A stretch of 43,794 nt of DNA from a virus, in the IMG/VR virus record IMGVR_UViG_3300050821_010541, positions 1-43,794 of that record, one strand, 5' to 3'. The notes under the pieces are model-generated. The model saw only the letters and a program-made list of their open reading frames with translations, made no database searches and was not told the origin of the DNA. The position numbers were made by a program, and so were the translations under genes. The first letter of the stretch is position 1. Each line of letters begins with the position of its first letter. This document shows positions 12,983 to 20,282 of the stretch, piece by piece.

Positions 12983-14095
12983 ATGGCCGCCAGTAACAGA
13001 AACGCCAGCCAGAACCCGACCGAAAAGGGCGTGGGCGGATCTCTGACCATCCGCGACTTCAGCGCCAAGGCGTTGAAGTTTGAAGAGCAGTTCGCGCGTC
13101 TCATCCCGACGACGCTCAAGAAAAGCCAGCTCCTCACCGGCAACCGCGTGATTGGGTTGCTCATCAACCTGTTTGCACAGAATGAAGACGTCCGCAAATG
13201 CCGCCCGTCGACCATCCTCAACGCCGCTGGCATAGCCTGCTCGGTGGGTCTGGAATTCAACAATGCGCTCGGCCACAGCGCCATCATTCCCTACAAGGAT
13301 GCCGCTTCGTGGCAGCCCATGGTCCGAGGTTTGACAACCCTCGCCTATAGGTCCGGCAAGGTTGCCAGCCTGCAAGCGGAAATCGTTCTCGAAGGCGATG
13401 AGTTCGATTACGAGTACGGCACGCGCACCTTCCTGCGCCACAAGCCCGCCGACAGATGGACGGGCAAATTGATGTCTCCGGGCGATTACAACACCATGCT
13501 GCTTGAGCAGTGGCGCAAAGCCTATTGCGTGGTGCATTTCAAGGACGGCGGTTCGCCGTCTTTCATGGTGATGGACCGGGCGCAGATCGAATACGTTCGC
13601 GAGAAATCCTCGAAGTTCAAGGACTCGAACGACGGGCCGTGGAAAAACTGGCTCGAAAGCATGATACGTAAAACCCCGGTCAAGGCGGAATTGAAGTATC
13701 TCGATCTCACGGGCGAAGCTTCGATGGCGACGGGTTACGACGATCAGGCGGAAGCGGACGTGGACCAGGATCAAGTTATCGACTGGAAAGACTTTTCTTC
13801 CGAAGACATGGACAATGAGCCCAAAGCGCAAACACAGGGCACGGGCGAATCCAAGCCGCATGGCGGCACTGCAAACGATGCCGGCGCGACCAGCGAGAAG
13901 AAACCGAACATTCCCGACAGTCAAAAGGGGCCGTTCCAGGAGAAAGATTTTTCGGCGGAAGAGTACATGGCGCTGTTCGATCAATTTAAGGTGTCAGGCT
14001 ATGGAACGAGCGCTGCCCAGTTCACGGCCTGCATTACGCGCTGGACGGCGACGATGGGCGAGCTCAAGGCCTACCTGATGTCGGCGAAGGATTAA
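12983..14095 (+). CDS. recT: RecT-family single-strand annealing protein
   Basis: 370 aa, ATG 12983 with AGGAGG 6 nt upstream. The RecT core is recognisable: AGIACSVGLEFNNALGHSAI, IPYKDAASWQPMVRGLTTLA, AEIVLEGDEFDYEYGT, then RKTPVKAELKYL near residue 230. A long polar linker (about 260-320) leads to a small C-terminal domain. RecT anneals complementary single strands exposed by a partner exonuclease, here the adjacent gene at 14101. The pair supports replication by recombination, end repair or mosaic exchange. Confidence 0.9.
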   Translation: MAASNRNASQNPTEKGVGGSLTIRDFSAKALKFEEQFARLIPTTLKKSQLLTGNRVIGLLINLFAQNEDVRKCRPSTILNAAGIACSVGLEFNNALGHSAIIPYKDAASWQPMVRGLTTLAYRSGKVASLQAEIVLEGDEFDYEYGTRTFLRHKPADRWTGKLMSPGDYNTMLLEQWRKAYCVVHFKDGGSPSFMVMDRAQIEYVREKSSKFKDSNDGPWKNWLESMIRKTPVKAELKYLDLTGEASMATGYDDQAEADVDQDQVIDWKDFSSEDMDNEPKAQTQGTGESKPHGGTANDAGATSEKKPNIPDSQKGPFQEKDFSAEEYMALFDQFKVSGYGTSAAQFTACITRWTATMGELKAYLMSAKD

Positions 14096-14100
14096 ACCCA

Positions 14101-15633
14101 ATGGCACGCCGCAAAGTGGTTTTCACAGACGAATTCTCCGGGTCGCTGTTCAATCAAGACACGCCCGCGCTCGCCGCCGAAGTGTTGGGCGCCTTGATGC
14201 CGGCCCCGGAGCCGCTGCCGTGCGATGCACGGCCAGCGCCAGTTGACGAAGTTGCTTCGACCCCCACTCCGGTAACTTCGTCAACTCCCGGTATCACTGC
14301 GATACCATCCGCCCGGGCAGAGCGACTGGTTCAGATAATGGCTCCGGGCGGGATCTCGAAGTCGATGGCGAAATCGTTATCCTGTCCGACGTTCTTTACG
14401 GGTCAGTACCTGCAGCCAGAGGGTACGGCCGCGACCGCTGAGCATTTTCTCACGAGAACCGGCAACGAGTTCCACGCCTGGCGCAAGGCGTATACCGATC
14501 ACTTAGTGAAGGAGCAGCGGATGGTGGATCCGGCCTTCCGCGATCTGTACCTCGACGAACACCATTTGAGCGAGGACGGCCGCAAGCTCATCGGCAAAGA
14601 CAATTTCGAACTGGATCCCGATACCGTGGTGGGCAGCGAATTGTTCCTGTCCGCGGATTCGCAGTTCGGTCCGCTCGAATATGTGGAGGGCAGGGAACCG
14701 GGACGTCATTCGGTGTCCCGCGCCGCCTTCATGTGGGGCACGATCGATCTGCTGCTGCTCACGGAAGGCGGGACGGTGGCGACGGTGATCGATCCGAAGT
14801 CGGGGTTCTCGACTACCGGTGTCACCGACGAAGAGCCCGTGGTTTACGCCACGCTCGTGTTCGCGCATTTCCCGCTGGTCGAAGTGGTGAACTTCCGCTG
14901 GGATTTTGTGCGGATGTCGGCTCTCCGGAAAACCAGCTTCACCCGCCGCGAGGACCTGCGCTGGATGCAAGACATGGTTCGCGAGTTGAACGCGACCAAG
15001 GATCAAGCCGTGGCGAGTTACAACGCCGGGCGCCGTCTGGACGCGAATCCCTTTTCCGGCCTGTGTCCCTACTGCCAGCTTTCCTGTCCGTTGCGGCCGC
15101 GATTTGAGACTCGCGAATTGGCGTTGGCGATGCCGCAAACCCGCGCCGACGCAGTGGCGATCGCCAAGCTGGTGAAAGTCTGCGAAGACGTGCTGGTGAG
15201 GGCGCGCAAGCTGGTCATCGGCTGGCTCGATCAGGACCCCGGCAGTGAGCTGGAGCTGGGCGCCGGCTGGGAAGCCCGGTTAAGGATCGATGACAAGGCT
15301 TACTATCCGCTGGTCGAGGCCCTGCAAGTGCTCGGCCTCGATTTGGTGGATCTCACCCGCCTGCCTGCCGACATGCAAGCCCTGGTAGCCAGGGAGCGGC
15401 CGTCCCACACGCCGTTTTTCGATGTTCCACTGCGATCGCTGTCGATCAGCGGCCTCAGCGACTTCGCCAAGACCAAGCGTTCGCAACGGCGCAAAGACGG
15501 CAGTGGCGGCGTCTCCAGGGAAGGGATGAAGCCGGCCCTCGGCCCAGTGTCCCGGCGCATGGCGGCGACGACTCTCATCATTCGCAGGGCGGCGCAGGTG
15601 CAGTCGGATGACATCGAGCGGGCGGCTGGCTGA
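14101..15633 (+). CDS. PD-(D/E)XK nuclease with Cas4/AddB-like Fe-S cysteines (RecT partner)
   Basis: 510 aa. The nuclease motif is visible as GTIDLLLL (Asp216) and VIDPKSG (Asp231, Lys233). Four cysteines in the Cas4/AddB arrangement flank it: Cys95 in SLSCPTFF and the CPYCQLSC group (Cys322, 325, 329), probably holding a 4Fe-4S cluster. It replaces the RecE/exo partner usually found with RecT and begins 5 nt after recT. Residues about 64-68 (GITAI) are encoded by palindrome copy 16 in a proline/threonine-rich linker. An ATG after that site (14338, MAPGGISKS) is an alternative start just before the core. Confidence 0.82.
   Translation: MARRKVVFTDEFSGSLFNQDTPALAAEVLGALMPAPEPLPCDARPAPVDEVASTPTPVTSSTPGITAIPSARAERLVQIMAPGGISKSMAKSLSCPTFFTGQYLQPEGTAATAEHFLTRTGNEFHAWRKAYTDHLVKEQRMVDPAFRDLYLDEHHLSEDGRKLIGKDNFELDPDTVVGSELFLSADSQFGPLEYVEGREPGRHSVSRAAFMWGTIDLLLLTEGGTVATVIDPKSGFSTTGVTDEEPVVYATLVFAHFPLVEVVNFRWDFVRMSALRKTSFTRREDLRWMQDMVRELNATKDQAVASYNAGRRLDANPFSGLCPYCQLSCPLRPRFETRELALAMPQTRADAVAIAKLVKVCEDVLVRARKLVIGWLDQDPGSELELGAGWEARLRIDDKAYYPLVEALQVLGLDLVDLTRLPADMQALVARERPSHTPFFDVPLRSLSISGLSDFAKTKRSQRRKDGSGGVSREGMKPALGPVSRRMAATTLIIRRAAQVQSDDIERAAG
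14290..14306. promoter_or_regulatory. Operator-like palindrome, copy 16 (inside the nuclease gene)
   Basis: GGTATCACTGCGATACC, one mismatch. It is the only copy lying wholly inside a recognisable gene, 31 bp before an internal in-frame ATG (14338). Confidence 0.65.
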
Positions 15634-15713
15634 GACCCACTTCGTCGAAGGGACCAGAGAAATCTTATACGGTCTGGCTGTATTCATGGCAAGCTAGAAG
15701 CACTACTAGCTTT

Positions 15714-16166
15714 GTGATCTGTTCCGCCCTGGCGCTGACTCTGTCGGCCCAATCATGCAGCATTTGTTTCGGCCTGGGTGTCAGGCCCATCGGAGAGCGT
15801 CAGACCTGCCGCTGTGTCCTTCGCCGGATCTTTCGTATCTGCTACGAACGCTTCCGGGAATGCGATGCCGCGCCCGGTGTGACCCAAAAAGAATTCCTGG
15901 CTGACTTTTGCGGTGTCGGCCGCCGTGCCCTCACGTCCGCCGAATACCAGTTGTTCTCTTTCCATTTCCTGTTGGCCGCACCCTGCGGCGCTTGCTGCCG
16001 GCGTCTCGGTTTGGATCGTGGCAAGTTCTTTCACTCGGTCTATCGCATCGAAGCAAAGCTCGGCGCGGCCTTCTATGCCCACGGTCTTTTTCCGCTCGAC
16101 AACTACTTCCCACCCCTTCGTGCTGTCGTCAACATTGCCGGTCCGACCGATAACCTCGCCGCTTGA
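15714..16166 (+). CDS. Zinc/HTH protein, candidate late-gene regulator
   Basis: 150 aa, GTG start at 15714. CSICFG and CRCVLRR form an N-terminal four-cysteine zinc site. A helical region (RIFRICYERFREC) follows, then a segment LTSAEYQLFSFHFLLAAP, a GACCRRLGLDRGKFFHSVYR stretch that reads like a sigma-70 region-4-type HTH, and a conserved-looking end ALFPLDNYF-like. Zinc plus sigma-like HTH at the end of an early operon recalls phage late activators (Q/ArpU-like in position only). Inference; it could also act in recombination. Confidence 0.5.
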   Translation: MICSALALTLSAQSCSICFGLGVRPIGERQTCRCVLRRIFRICYERFRECDAAPGVTQKEFLADFCGVGRRALTSAEYQLFSFHFLLAAPCGACCRRLGLDRGKFFHSVYRIEAKLGAAFYAHGLFPLDNYFPPLRAVVNIAGPTDNLAA

Positions 16167-16223
16167 CGGCTAGGCAATGGCGCAACGGTAAAGTACAGAG
16201 GGCGTTACGAATTGGGCGACGAG

Positions 16224-16258
16224 ATGCTAAGCGGCCAAGCATAAAAAATACTTAGCAT
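16224..16258. repeat. Perfect inverted repeat in an AT-rich gap
   Basis: ATGCTAAG (16224-16231) and CTTAGCAT (16251-16258) flank a 19-nt A-rich spacer. It lies in the AT-rich gap 16167-16366, downstream of the recombination operon. It may be a terminator, an operator or a recombination core. No further gene is seen in the gap. Confidence 0.5.
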
Positions 16259-16274
16259 AGGTGTTTGAAACTGC

Positions 16275-16303
16275 TTGCCTTTTGCTCTCTAATCTAATGT
16301 ACT
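16275..16303 (+). promoter_or_regulatory. Possible sigma-70-type promoter
   Basis: TTGCCT (16275-16280), 17-bp spacer, TGTACT (16298-16303), each 4/6 to consensus, in AT-rich DNA about 63 bp before ATG 16367. A second -10-like TACAAT is at 16311-16316. Weak evidence. Confidence 0.35.
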
Positions 16304-16366
16304 TTTCCTTTACAATGCAAACAGTCATAGCGCTAGCGCTCTCGGGAATGGTGATCGGTTTGGGGA

Positions 16367-16708
16367 ATGGGCGTTAAGGGGCCTGTCGTGTCCTGGTGGC
16401 AAATTTTTGCACTGTGCTTGGCGGCGTCTTTCGCTGGATCGCTGCTCGCGGGCTTCTTGTTTCTGGCATGGCAACGATCCGTGGCTCGGAAGTCGCCGCC
16501 GCCAGAGCCAGAGCCAGAGCCCACCAAGTCCGAGCTTAAACAACACCTCAAGGATCTCGGGAGAAAAGGCGGAAATGAGCGCGCCAGCAGATTAACGGCG
16601 GAGGAACGCTCCGCGCAGGCTAAGCGTGCCGCCTCATTCCGCTGGACGAAGAAGAAGCCAGAGGAGCCAGAGCAGCCTGAGTCTGAGGGGCCGCCATCAG
16701 AGTCTTGA
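16367..16708 (+). CDS. Membrane-anchored KGG-motif basic protein
   Basis: 113 aa. An N-terminal transmembrane helix (WWQIFALCLAASFAGSLLAG) is followed by a proline/glutamate linker (PPPEPEPEP), the segment LKDLGRKGGNERASRLT and AQAKRAASFRW, and an acidic tail. The LG-[KR]-[KR]-GG-ARA...AA-FRW pattern recurs at 19977-20150. It may be a membrane-tethered nucleic-acid-binding protein. Its 3' end overlaps the convergent gene at 16697 by 12 nt. Confidence 0.65.
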   Translation: MGVKGPVVSWWQIFALCLAASFAGSLLAGFLFLAWQRSVARKSPPPEPEPEPTKSELKQHLKDLGRKGGNERASRLTAEERSAQAKRAASFRWTKKKPEEPEQPESEGPPSES

Positions 16709-16912
16709 TTGCGTGCGGAATTCCGACATCACGACCAGTCGACTGAGGAGCCACCGGTAAGCCCAGTCGGGAAGCCAGCGCGGCCGTGGCCGGATGCAAA
16801 GCCTGCAAAGCCGTTCGCGTTCCTCAATGATTCTCAGGGACTCCGCGTACCAGCGTCCGCTGAGGACGTCGGCTAGTTCTTGGGCTCGGCGCTCGGCGTG
16901 GGAGTCAGGCAT
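16697..16912 (-). CDS. Small arginine/tryptophan-rich protein
   Basis: 71 aa from ATG 16910-16912 (MPDSHAERRAQELADVL). It contains C-R-L-C flanked by arginines (ERLCRLCIRPRPRWLPDWAY). Overlaps the upstream zinc-ribbon gene by 40 nt and is the last gene of the minus-strand replication operon. Function unknown. Confidence 0.5.
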   Translation of the reverse strand: MPDSHAERRAQELADVLSGRWYAESLRIIEERERLCRLCIRPRPRWLPDWAYRWLLSRLVVMSEFRTQSRL

Positions 16913-17250
16913 AAACCGGGGAAGCCTTGGATGTGGGCGCAGCGGGGACACCAGCGGAGTCCATCTTTGCGCGGGACCGTAGCCCCAAAGCAAAACGCAC
17001 AGGACGCGCTAGAATCGTCCCGTTCGCCGGCGGGGTCCGGAACCAAGACCTCGCGCCTGAGAACGTCATAGACCGCGCACCAATCGCGCCAATCCGCCAA
17101 GGATGAATCCTTGCCAGCCAAGCTGCTGACCCAGAAAACCAGGGTCTCGGCCGGGATAGCATGAGCATCGCCGATGGCGATCAGACTGGCTTGATAGTCA
17201 GGGTCTAAGCCGGCGGCGGCGAGACTGCGTTCGAGCTGGGCTCGTTCCAT
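16873..17250 (-). CDS. Zinc-ribbon protein in the replication operon
   Basis: 125 aa from ATG 17248-17250, coupled to the upstream stop as TAATG. A helical N-terminal domain (ERAQLERSLAAAGLDPDYQA) precedes a C-terminal zinc ribbon with CAFC (about residue 88) and CPRC (about 105). It follows the replication initiator by three coupled genes, suggesting an auxiliary replication or transcription role. Not assigned to a family. Confidence 0.62.
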   Translation of the reverse strand: MERAQLERSLAAAGLDPDYQASLIAIGDAHAIPAETLVFWVSSLAGKDSSLADWRDWCAVYDVLRREVLVPDPAGERDDSSASCAFCFGATVPRKDGLRWCPRCAHIQGFPGLCLTPTPSAEPKN

Positions 17251-17522
17251 TAGGCGGAAGCGGCCAGTGCCACCAACCGCACCGGCTCGCAAGCCTCACG
17301 ATAGCGCTCAGCGGCGCGAGCGTGCTCGGCGGACGAATAGTGCGGCAAAGCGTTAGCCGCGGCACGAGCGACAACCGCCCAAACGATGAACTGGACAATG
17401 GGTCCCGGCAATCTTTCCTCCGCGCAAAAGGTGCACAGCTCATCGGTGAGCCAGGCGCATCTGTTGCCCCAGTGATCGATGCAGGGCGAATGCTCACGGC
17501 ATCCGCAAAAACGGCATTTCAT
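17250..17522 (-). CDS. Cysteine-rich zinc protein in the replication operon
   Basis: 90 aa, ATG 17520-17522 with AGGAGG 6 nt upstream (strongest ribosome-binding site of the operon) and ATGA overlap with the preceding stop. The N-terminus packs CRFCGC, C, C-AW and LCTFC within 33 residues, enough for two zinc ions. A helical, weakly hydrophobic segment (PIVQFIVWAVVARAAANAL) follows. Function unknown; small phage proteins with this cysteine pattern are common but uncharacterised. Confidence 0.68.
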   Translation of the reverse strand: MKCRFCGCREHSPCIDHWGNRCAWLTDELCTFCAEERLPGPIVQFIVWAVVARAAANALPHYSSAEHARAAERYREACEPVRLVALAASA

Positions 17523-17881
17523 GCGGTCCTCCTTTTTTTCTGGGTATCGCCGCCGGCACGCGCAATTGGTTTGCGAACCGCACGGCCAGTGCCACGAAGC
17601 TTGCCGATCCGCTCGAGTAACGCCGTGGCGACGGGAACAGATTCCCAGGCGGCTACGTTGGCGAGCAAGCCATTCGCGCCAGTTAGAGCATTGCGCCACC
17701 GGAAATGCACGGTCTGCTGCCAAGTCGCGACAATGCCAAAGAATTGAGCCATTCCGGTCTCTTGGGCGTTGGCGGTCCAAGCTTGATTGAGACGCTCAAT
17801 CGCCAGCTCGATTTCGGACACCGACCGTGCGACCTTGGGCGCTTTTACCCGCTCCAAAGCAACCCGGCAGGCCTCGGTCAT
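17519..17881 (-). CDS. Hypothetical protein in the replication operon
   Basis: 120 aa starting MTEACRVALERVKAPKVARS. The start overlaps the stop of the replication gene (ATGA, 17878-17881) and the end overlaps the next start (ATGA, 17519-17522). Mostly helical, with a basic C-terminus (KPIARAGGDTQKKRR). The coupling implies stoichiometric production with the initiator; a loader-like partner is possible, but no ATPase motif is present. Confidence 0.65.
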   Translation of the reverse strand: MTEACRVALERVKAPKVARSVSEIELAIERLNQAWTANAQETGMAQFFGIVATWQQTVHFRWRNALTGANGLLANVAAWESVPVATALLERIGKLRGTGRAVRKPIARAGGDTQKKRRTA

Positions 17882-19098
17882 ACAGCCGCCGACAGACTCC
17901 GGCCATTGGAAGAGCTTTCGCGGCCGGGCATCTTTCGCGGAATGGTATTGGTGCGTAAAAACCAGTCGTCCAACTGGTCCCGGTAATCCGGAGCCGTCAC
18001 GGGGCAGGGAATTGGTTGCGGCATCCAACGCCGCTTCGCCAGCAGCTCCGCCCGGTCGGGATAGCGCCAGACTTCCTGGTCGTCCAGCGCCATTTGCTCA
18101 TGCACGGCGCCGAGCGAAGGGAGGTCGTAATAGTAAAACGGCAGCGGCGGCGGTTCAGGTTCGGCGGGAAGCTCTTTCAAGAGCTGATTCACATCGGAGG
18201 CCAGATCGTTGTAGACGACGCCCCAGCCGATCTCGGAAAACCGGCGCTCTCGGGAGTACTTCCTTAGCCGGCCGGTCAAGGCTTTCACACCCACTTCGAA
18301 GGCTGGCGGCGGCAAGGCGGCTATCAGCCGGGTGAGGTTTCGCAGGGTTTGCGGATCGGCGGTCACGCAATCCCTGGTGAGTTTCACGCCCTCCGTCGCT
18401 TCCGCGACCTGGCTTGGGAGGGCGGCCCTAGCTAGCTCTTCTTCGCTGCTCTTAGAACTCTTACTTAGAGGGTTCGCCGTTTCCTGCGGACCGTCCGCTG
18501 GAATTTCAGAACCAACTCTAAGATTTACTAGTGAGTCACTTCTCAAATTTGTAACAAGTGACCCCTCGGGCGCCCCGGCCGCGTCACTATCGAAATTTTT
18601 CACAAGTGATTCGGGGGTGGCGTCAGTATCGACATTTTTCAGAAGTGGCATCTGGCGAGGACGTTCGGCCCGGATCCGCGCCCGTTCTTCACTTCTGAAA
18701 ATTTTCATGTTTGCTAACGCGCGGCTCAAGGATTCAGCTATCGGCCTTGTCTGCTCGTCGAGCAATTGCGCCATGCGCTGCCACTGGAAGCGGACTTCGA
18801 GGGTGTTGTTTTCCCCGCGCCGCGATTCGAGAATGCCGAGCTGGATCAGCCGTTTCCGCCCGGAAGCGATGGACGGCAGGCTGTAGGAGCCGCCGATCAG
18901 AACGAAGATTTCGCCGTCTGAGAGCCGCAGCCAATCGCGGTCGCCTTCGCCGCCCTCTTGTGACCGGTACAGCAGCGCCCACCAGACCAGCGCGCCGATC
19001 TGAGTGCCGCAAACGGCCACGTAGTGGTAAACAAGCTGCGCATGGCCGGGCTCGACACGGCAGTCGTGGTTCTCAGCCATCTGAGCAGCCGAAATCAT
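17878..19098 (-). CDS. Phage replication initiator-like protein (winged helix, intragenic repeats)
   Basis: 406 aa, ATG 19096-19098 with AGGAGA 9 nt upstream. The N-terminal ~95 residues look like a winged helix (ALVWWALLYRSQ, then LRLSDGEIFVLIGGSYSLPS, a recognition helix GRKRLIQLGILESRR), as in phage O/DnaD-type initiators. A polar linker (about 120-205) is encoded by AT-rich DNA with 27-bp repeats. The C-terminal part holds a helical domain (RFSEIGWGVVYNDLASDVNQ). This resembles lambda O, whose gene contains the origin. It would serve lytic replication, separate from RepA-driven plasmid maintenance (inference). Confidence 0.62.
   Translation of the reverse strand: MISAAQMAENHDCRVEPGHAQLVYHYVAVCGTQIGALVWWALLYRSQEGGEGDRDWLRLSDGEIFVLIGGSYSLPSIASGRKRLIQLGILESRRGENNTLEVRFQWQRMAQLLDEQTRPIAESLSRALANMKIFRSEERARIRAERPRQMPLLKNVDTDATPESLVKNFDSDAAGAPEGSLVTNLRSDSLVNLRVGSEIPADGPQETANPLSKSSKSSEEELARAALPSQVAEATEGVKLTRDCVTADPQTLRNLTRLIAALPPPAFEVGVKALTGRLRKYSRERRFSEIGWGVVYNDLASDVNQLLKELPAEPEPPPLPFYYYDLPSLGAVHEQMALDDQEVWRYPDRAELLAKRRWMPQPIPCPVTAPDYRDQLDDWFLRTNTIPRKMPGRESSSNGRSLSAAV
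18535..18709. repeat. Intragenic 27-bp repeats, candidate lytic origin
   Basis: Three similar 27-bp units start at 18535, 18583 and 18622 with pattern GTCA[CG]T, then ATCGA-ATTTTTCA or its variant, then AAGTG[AG]. A fourth related unit lies in inverted orientation at 18689-18709 (TCACTTCTGAAAATTTTCAT). Outer TCACT/AAGTGA arms make the first two imperfect palindromes. The block is AT-rich against GC-rich surroundings and falls in the polar linker of the replication gene. Confidence 0.55.
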
Positions 19099-19334
19099 GG
19101 CGTGTCTCCTGGCTGGCTTAATTGTGTAAATTTCGGGTTATCGTAAACGGACATTTCATTTTGGTTTCACCCTCAACAGGGCACTTTCCGGGCTGCGGTA
19201 CTAGGACCGGCAACCCTGGCGAACCATCAGAGAAATCAGCTACGATTGTGGTGTCGTAGCTAGCTGACTTCCAAAATTGGCTTCGCGATTGTTTAGCAAA
19301 CAGAAGTTCGAGGAACGGAGTGAACGCCGCCCTC

Positions 19335-19383
19335 AAAAAAATTAAGACCCTCGTTCGAGTTTGTGGCTCGTTCGAGGGTTTTT
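19335..19383. terminator. Bidirectional hairpin terminator
   Basis: ACCCTCG (19347-19353) pairs with CGAGGGT (19373-19379), with an inner CGAG/CTCG extension. A T run follows on the plus strand (19379-19383) and an A7 run (19335-19341) gives the T run on the minus strand. It would separate the small gene 19585-19830 from the replication operon. Confidence 0.75.
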
Positions 19384-19553
19384 CATCGTGCCAGCGTCAA
19401 CCGCCTGGTCCGACAGTATGTTTTTTGCGTAAAATTCCTTTCCAGGCTCGCAATGCGAGCCCATTTCGAGCATGATAAAACGTTTGCCGAGAAATGCCAA
19501 GGGTGCTTAGTACCAGCATGTTGGAGCATGGCCGGTAAGCATTTAGGCATTGT

Positions 19554-19570
19554 GGTATCACGGTGATACC
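19554..19570. promoter_or_regulatory. Operator-like palindrome, copy 17
   Basis: Perfect GGTATCACGGTGATACC, 14 bp downstream of the stop of the minus-strand gene 19585-19830. It contains the TGA of a tiny plus-strand frame. Confidence 0.75.
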
Positions 19571-19584
19571 GTAGCCGCTATGCT

Positions 19585-19830
19585 TTAAGTAGCACTCGCG
19601 GACGCGGCAGTCTCCACCTGGAGGGGGGTGGTGGAAATTTTGGTGAGAGTCCACTCGCTGCCGGCGCTGCCGCGCACAGCTTGCAGTGGGATCGCGGGTG
19701 CCTCGTGCACCTTTCCCTTGTTGACGGATAAGCATACGATGCTGTTTCCAGAGATTGCCACGAACGTGCCAGTCTCGTGGGCGACCGCTTCCTTATAATT
19801 GGATACCGAAACCGTCTTATTGAGGTCCAT
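19585..19830 (-). CDS. Hypothetical protein, paralogue of the gene at 33898
   Basis: 81 aa starting MDLNKTVSVSNYKEAVAHE. The order M-x-L..V..S-[ND]-Y-[KE]..., HETGTFVAI, CLSVNKGKV, PL matches the N-terminal half of the tail-region gene at 33898-34311 (HGTFLAY, CLSAESGKV, INLPE), so the two share a domain. The fold looks like alternating beta strands. Function unknown; see findings. Confidence 0.65.
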   Translation of the reverse strand: MDLNKTVSVSNYKEAVAHETGTFVAISGNSIVCLSVNKGKVHEAPAIPLQAVRGSAGSEWTLTKISTTPLQVETAASASAT

Positions 19831-19976
19831 AGGTAATTTTTACTCCAGGTTCCAAGATACAACCGCTCGATCAGAGAAGGGGAAAGGTACTGGAACTTTC
19901 GGAGACAAACCGGTGGCGGCCACGGTCCAGCGCCCACCACTTGCTTTCGTTCTCGGCTTGCGACATTCTAAATTTG

Positions 19977-20150
19977 ATGTCGACTGCCGTGTCCGCTCCC
20001 ACTCAGCTAGCGCCCGCTGTACGGGCTTACCTCCGCAAACTCGGTAAAAGAGGTGGCCAGGCGCGCGCCAAAGCAATGAACAAAAAGGCTCGTGTCGCCC
20101 AGGCGCAACACGCCGCCTCGTTCCGCTGGCCAGCCAAAGACAGCAAATAG
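19977..20150 (+). CDS. Small KGG-motif basic protein
   Basis: 57 aa from ATG 19977 (MSTAVSAPTQLAPAVRA). The core YLRKLGKRGGQARAKAMNKK and AQAQHAASFRW repeats the motif seen at 16367-16708, here without a membrane anchor. Highly basic; probably binds nucleic acid. Single-gene plus unit. Confidence 0.6.
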   Translation: MSTAVSAPTQLAPAVRAYLRKLGKRGGQARAKAMNKKARVAQAQHAASFRWPAKDSK

Positions 20151-20265
20151 CTAACCTTGAAGTGATTGGATTGGAAAGCGTTCTCGCTGGCGATTGCCTG
20201 CGGTGCATTCGTGTTCGCCGGCGCATGGTTCCGTAGCCGCGCGCTAGCGCTGGCCGCGAGATGGA

Positions 20266-20282
20266 GGTATCATAGCGATACC
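20266..20282. promoter_or_regulatory. Operator-like palindrome, copy 18
   Basis: GGTATCATAGCGATACC, two mismatches, directly abutting the ATG at 20283. The upstream frame is open through it (coding R-Y-H-S-D-T), so a longer protein is conceivable. Confidence 0.68.

Larger units (their letters stand above)
19099..19584. other. 486-bp gap without a confident gene
   Basis: It holds the leader of the replication operon (19099-19336), a bidirectional terminator (19347-19383) and palindrome copy 17. A minus frame 19118-19336 (72 aa) lacks family features or a ribosome-binding site. A short plus frame from ATG 19453 (37 aa) ends V-V-S-R-TGA inside copy 17, as real genes elsewhere do, but is too short to trust. 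Confidence 0.5.

Noticed and set aside
12749-13984. 411-codon minus-strand open frame
   Set aside because: Antisense to recT, which has clear family motifs and a strong ribosome-binding site.
14618-14627. CCCGATACCG inside the nuclease gene resembling a right arm
   Set aside because: No left arm and no centre; expected by chance.
18711-19121. 136-codon plus-strand frame opposite the replication gene
   Set aside because: Antisense shadow; arginine/serine-rich without features.
19118-19336. 72-codon minus-strand frame upstream of the replication operon
   Set aside because: No ribosome-binding site, no motif, odd composition; the interval is better explained as leader DNA.
1129-20282. Regular repeats considered as a CRISPR array
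   Set aside because: The palindromes are kilobases apart with genes between them, not uniform spacers; no cas genes.
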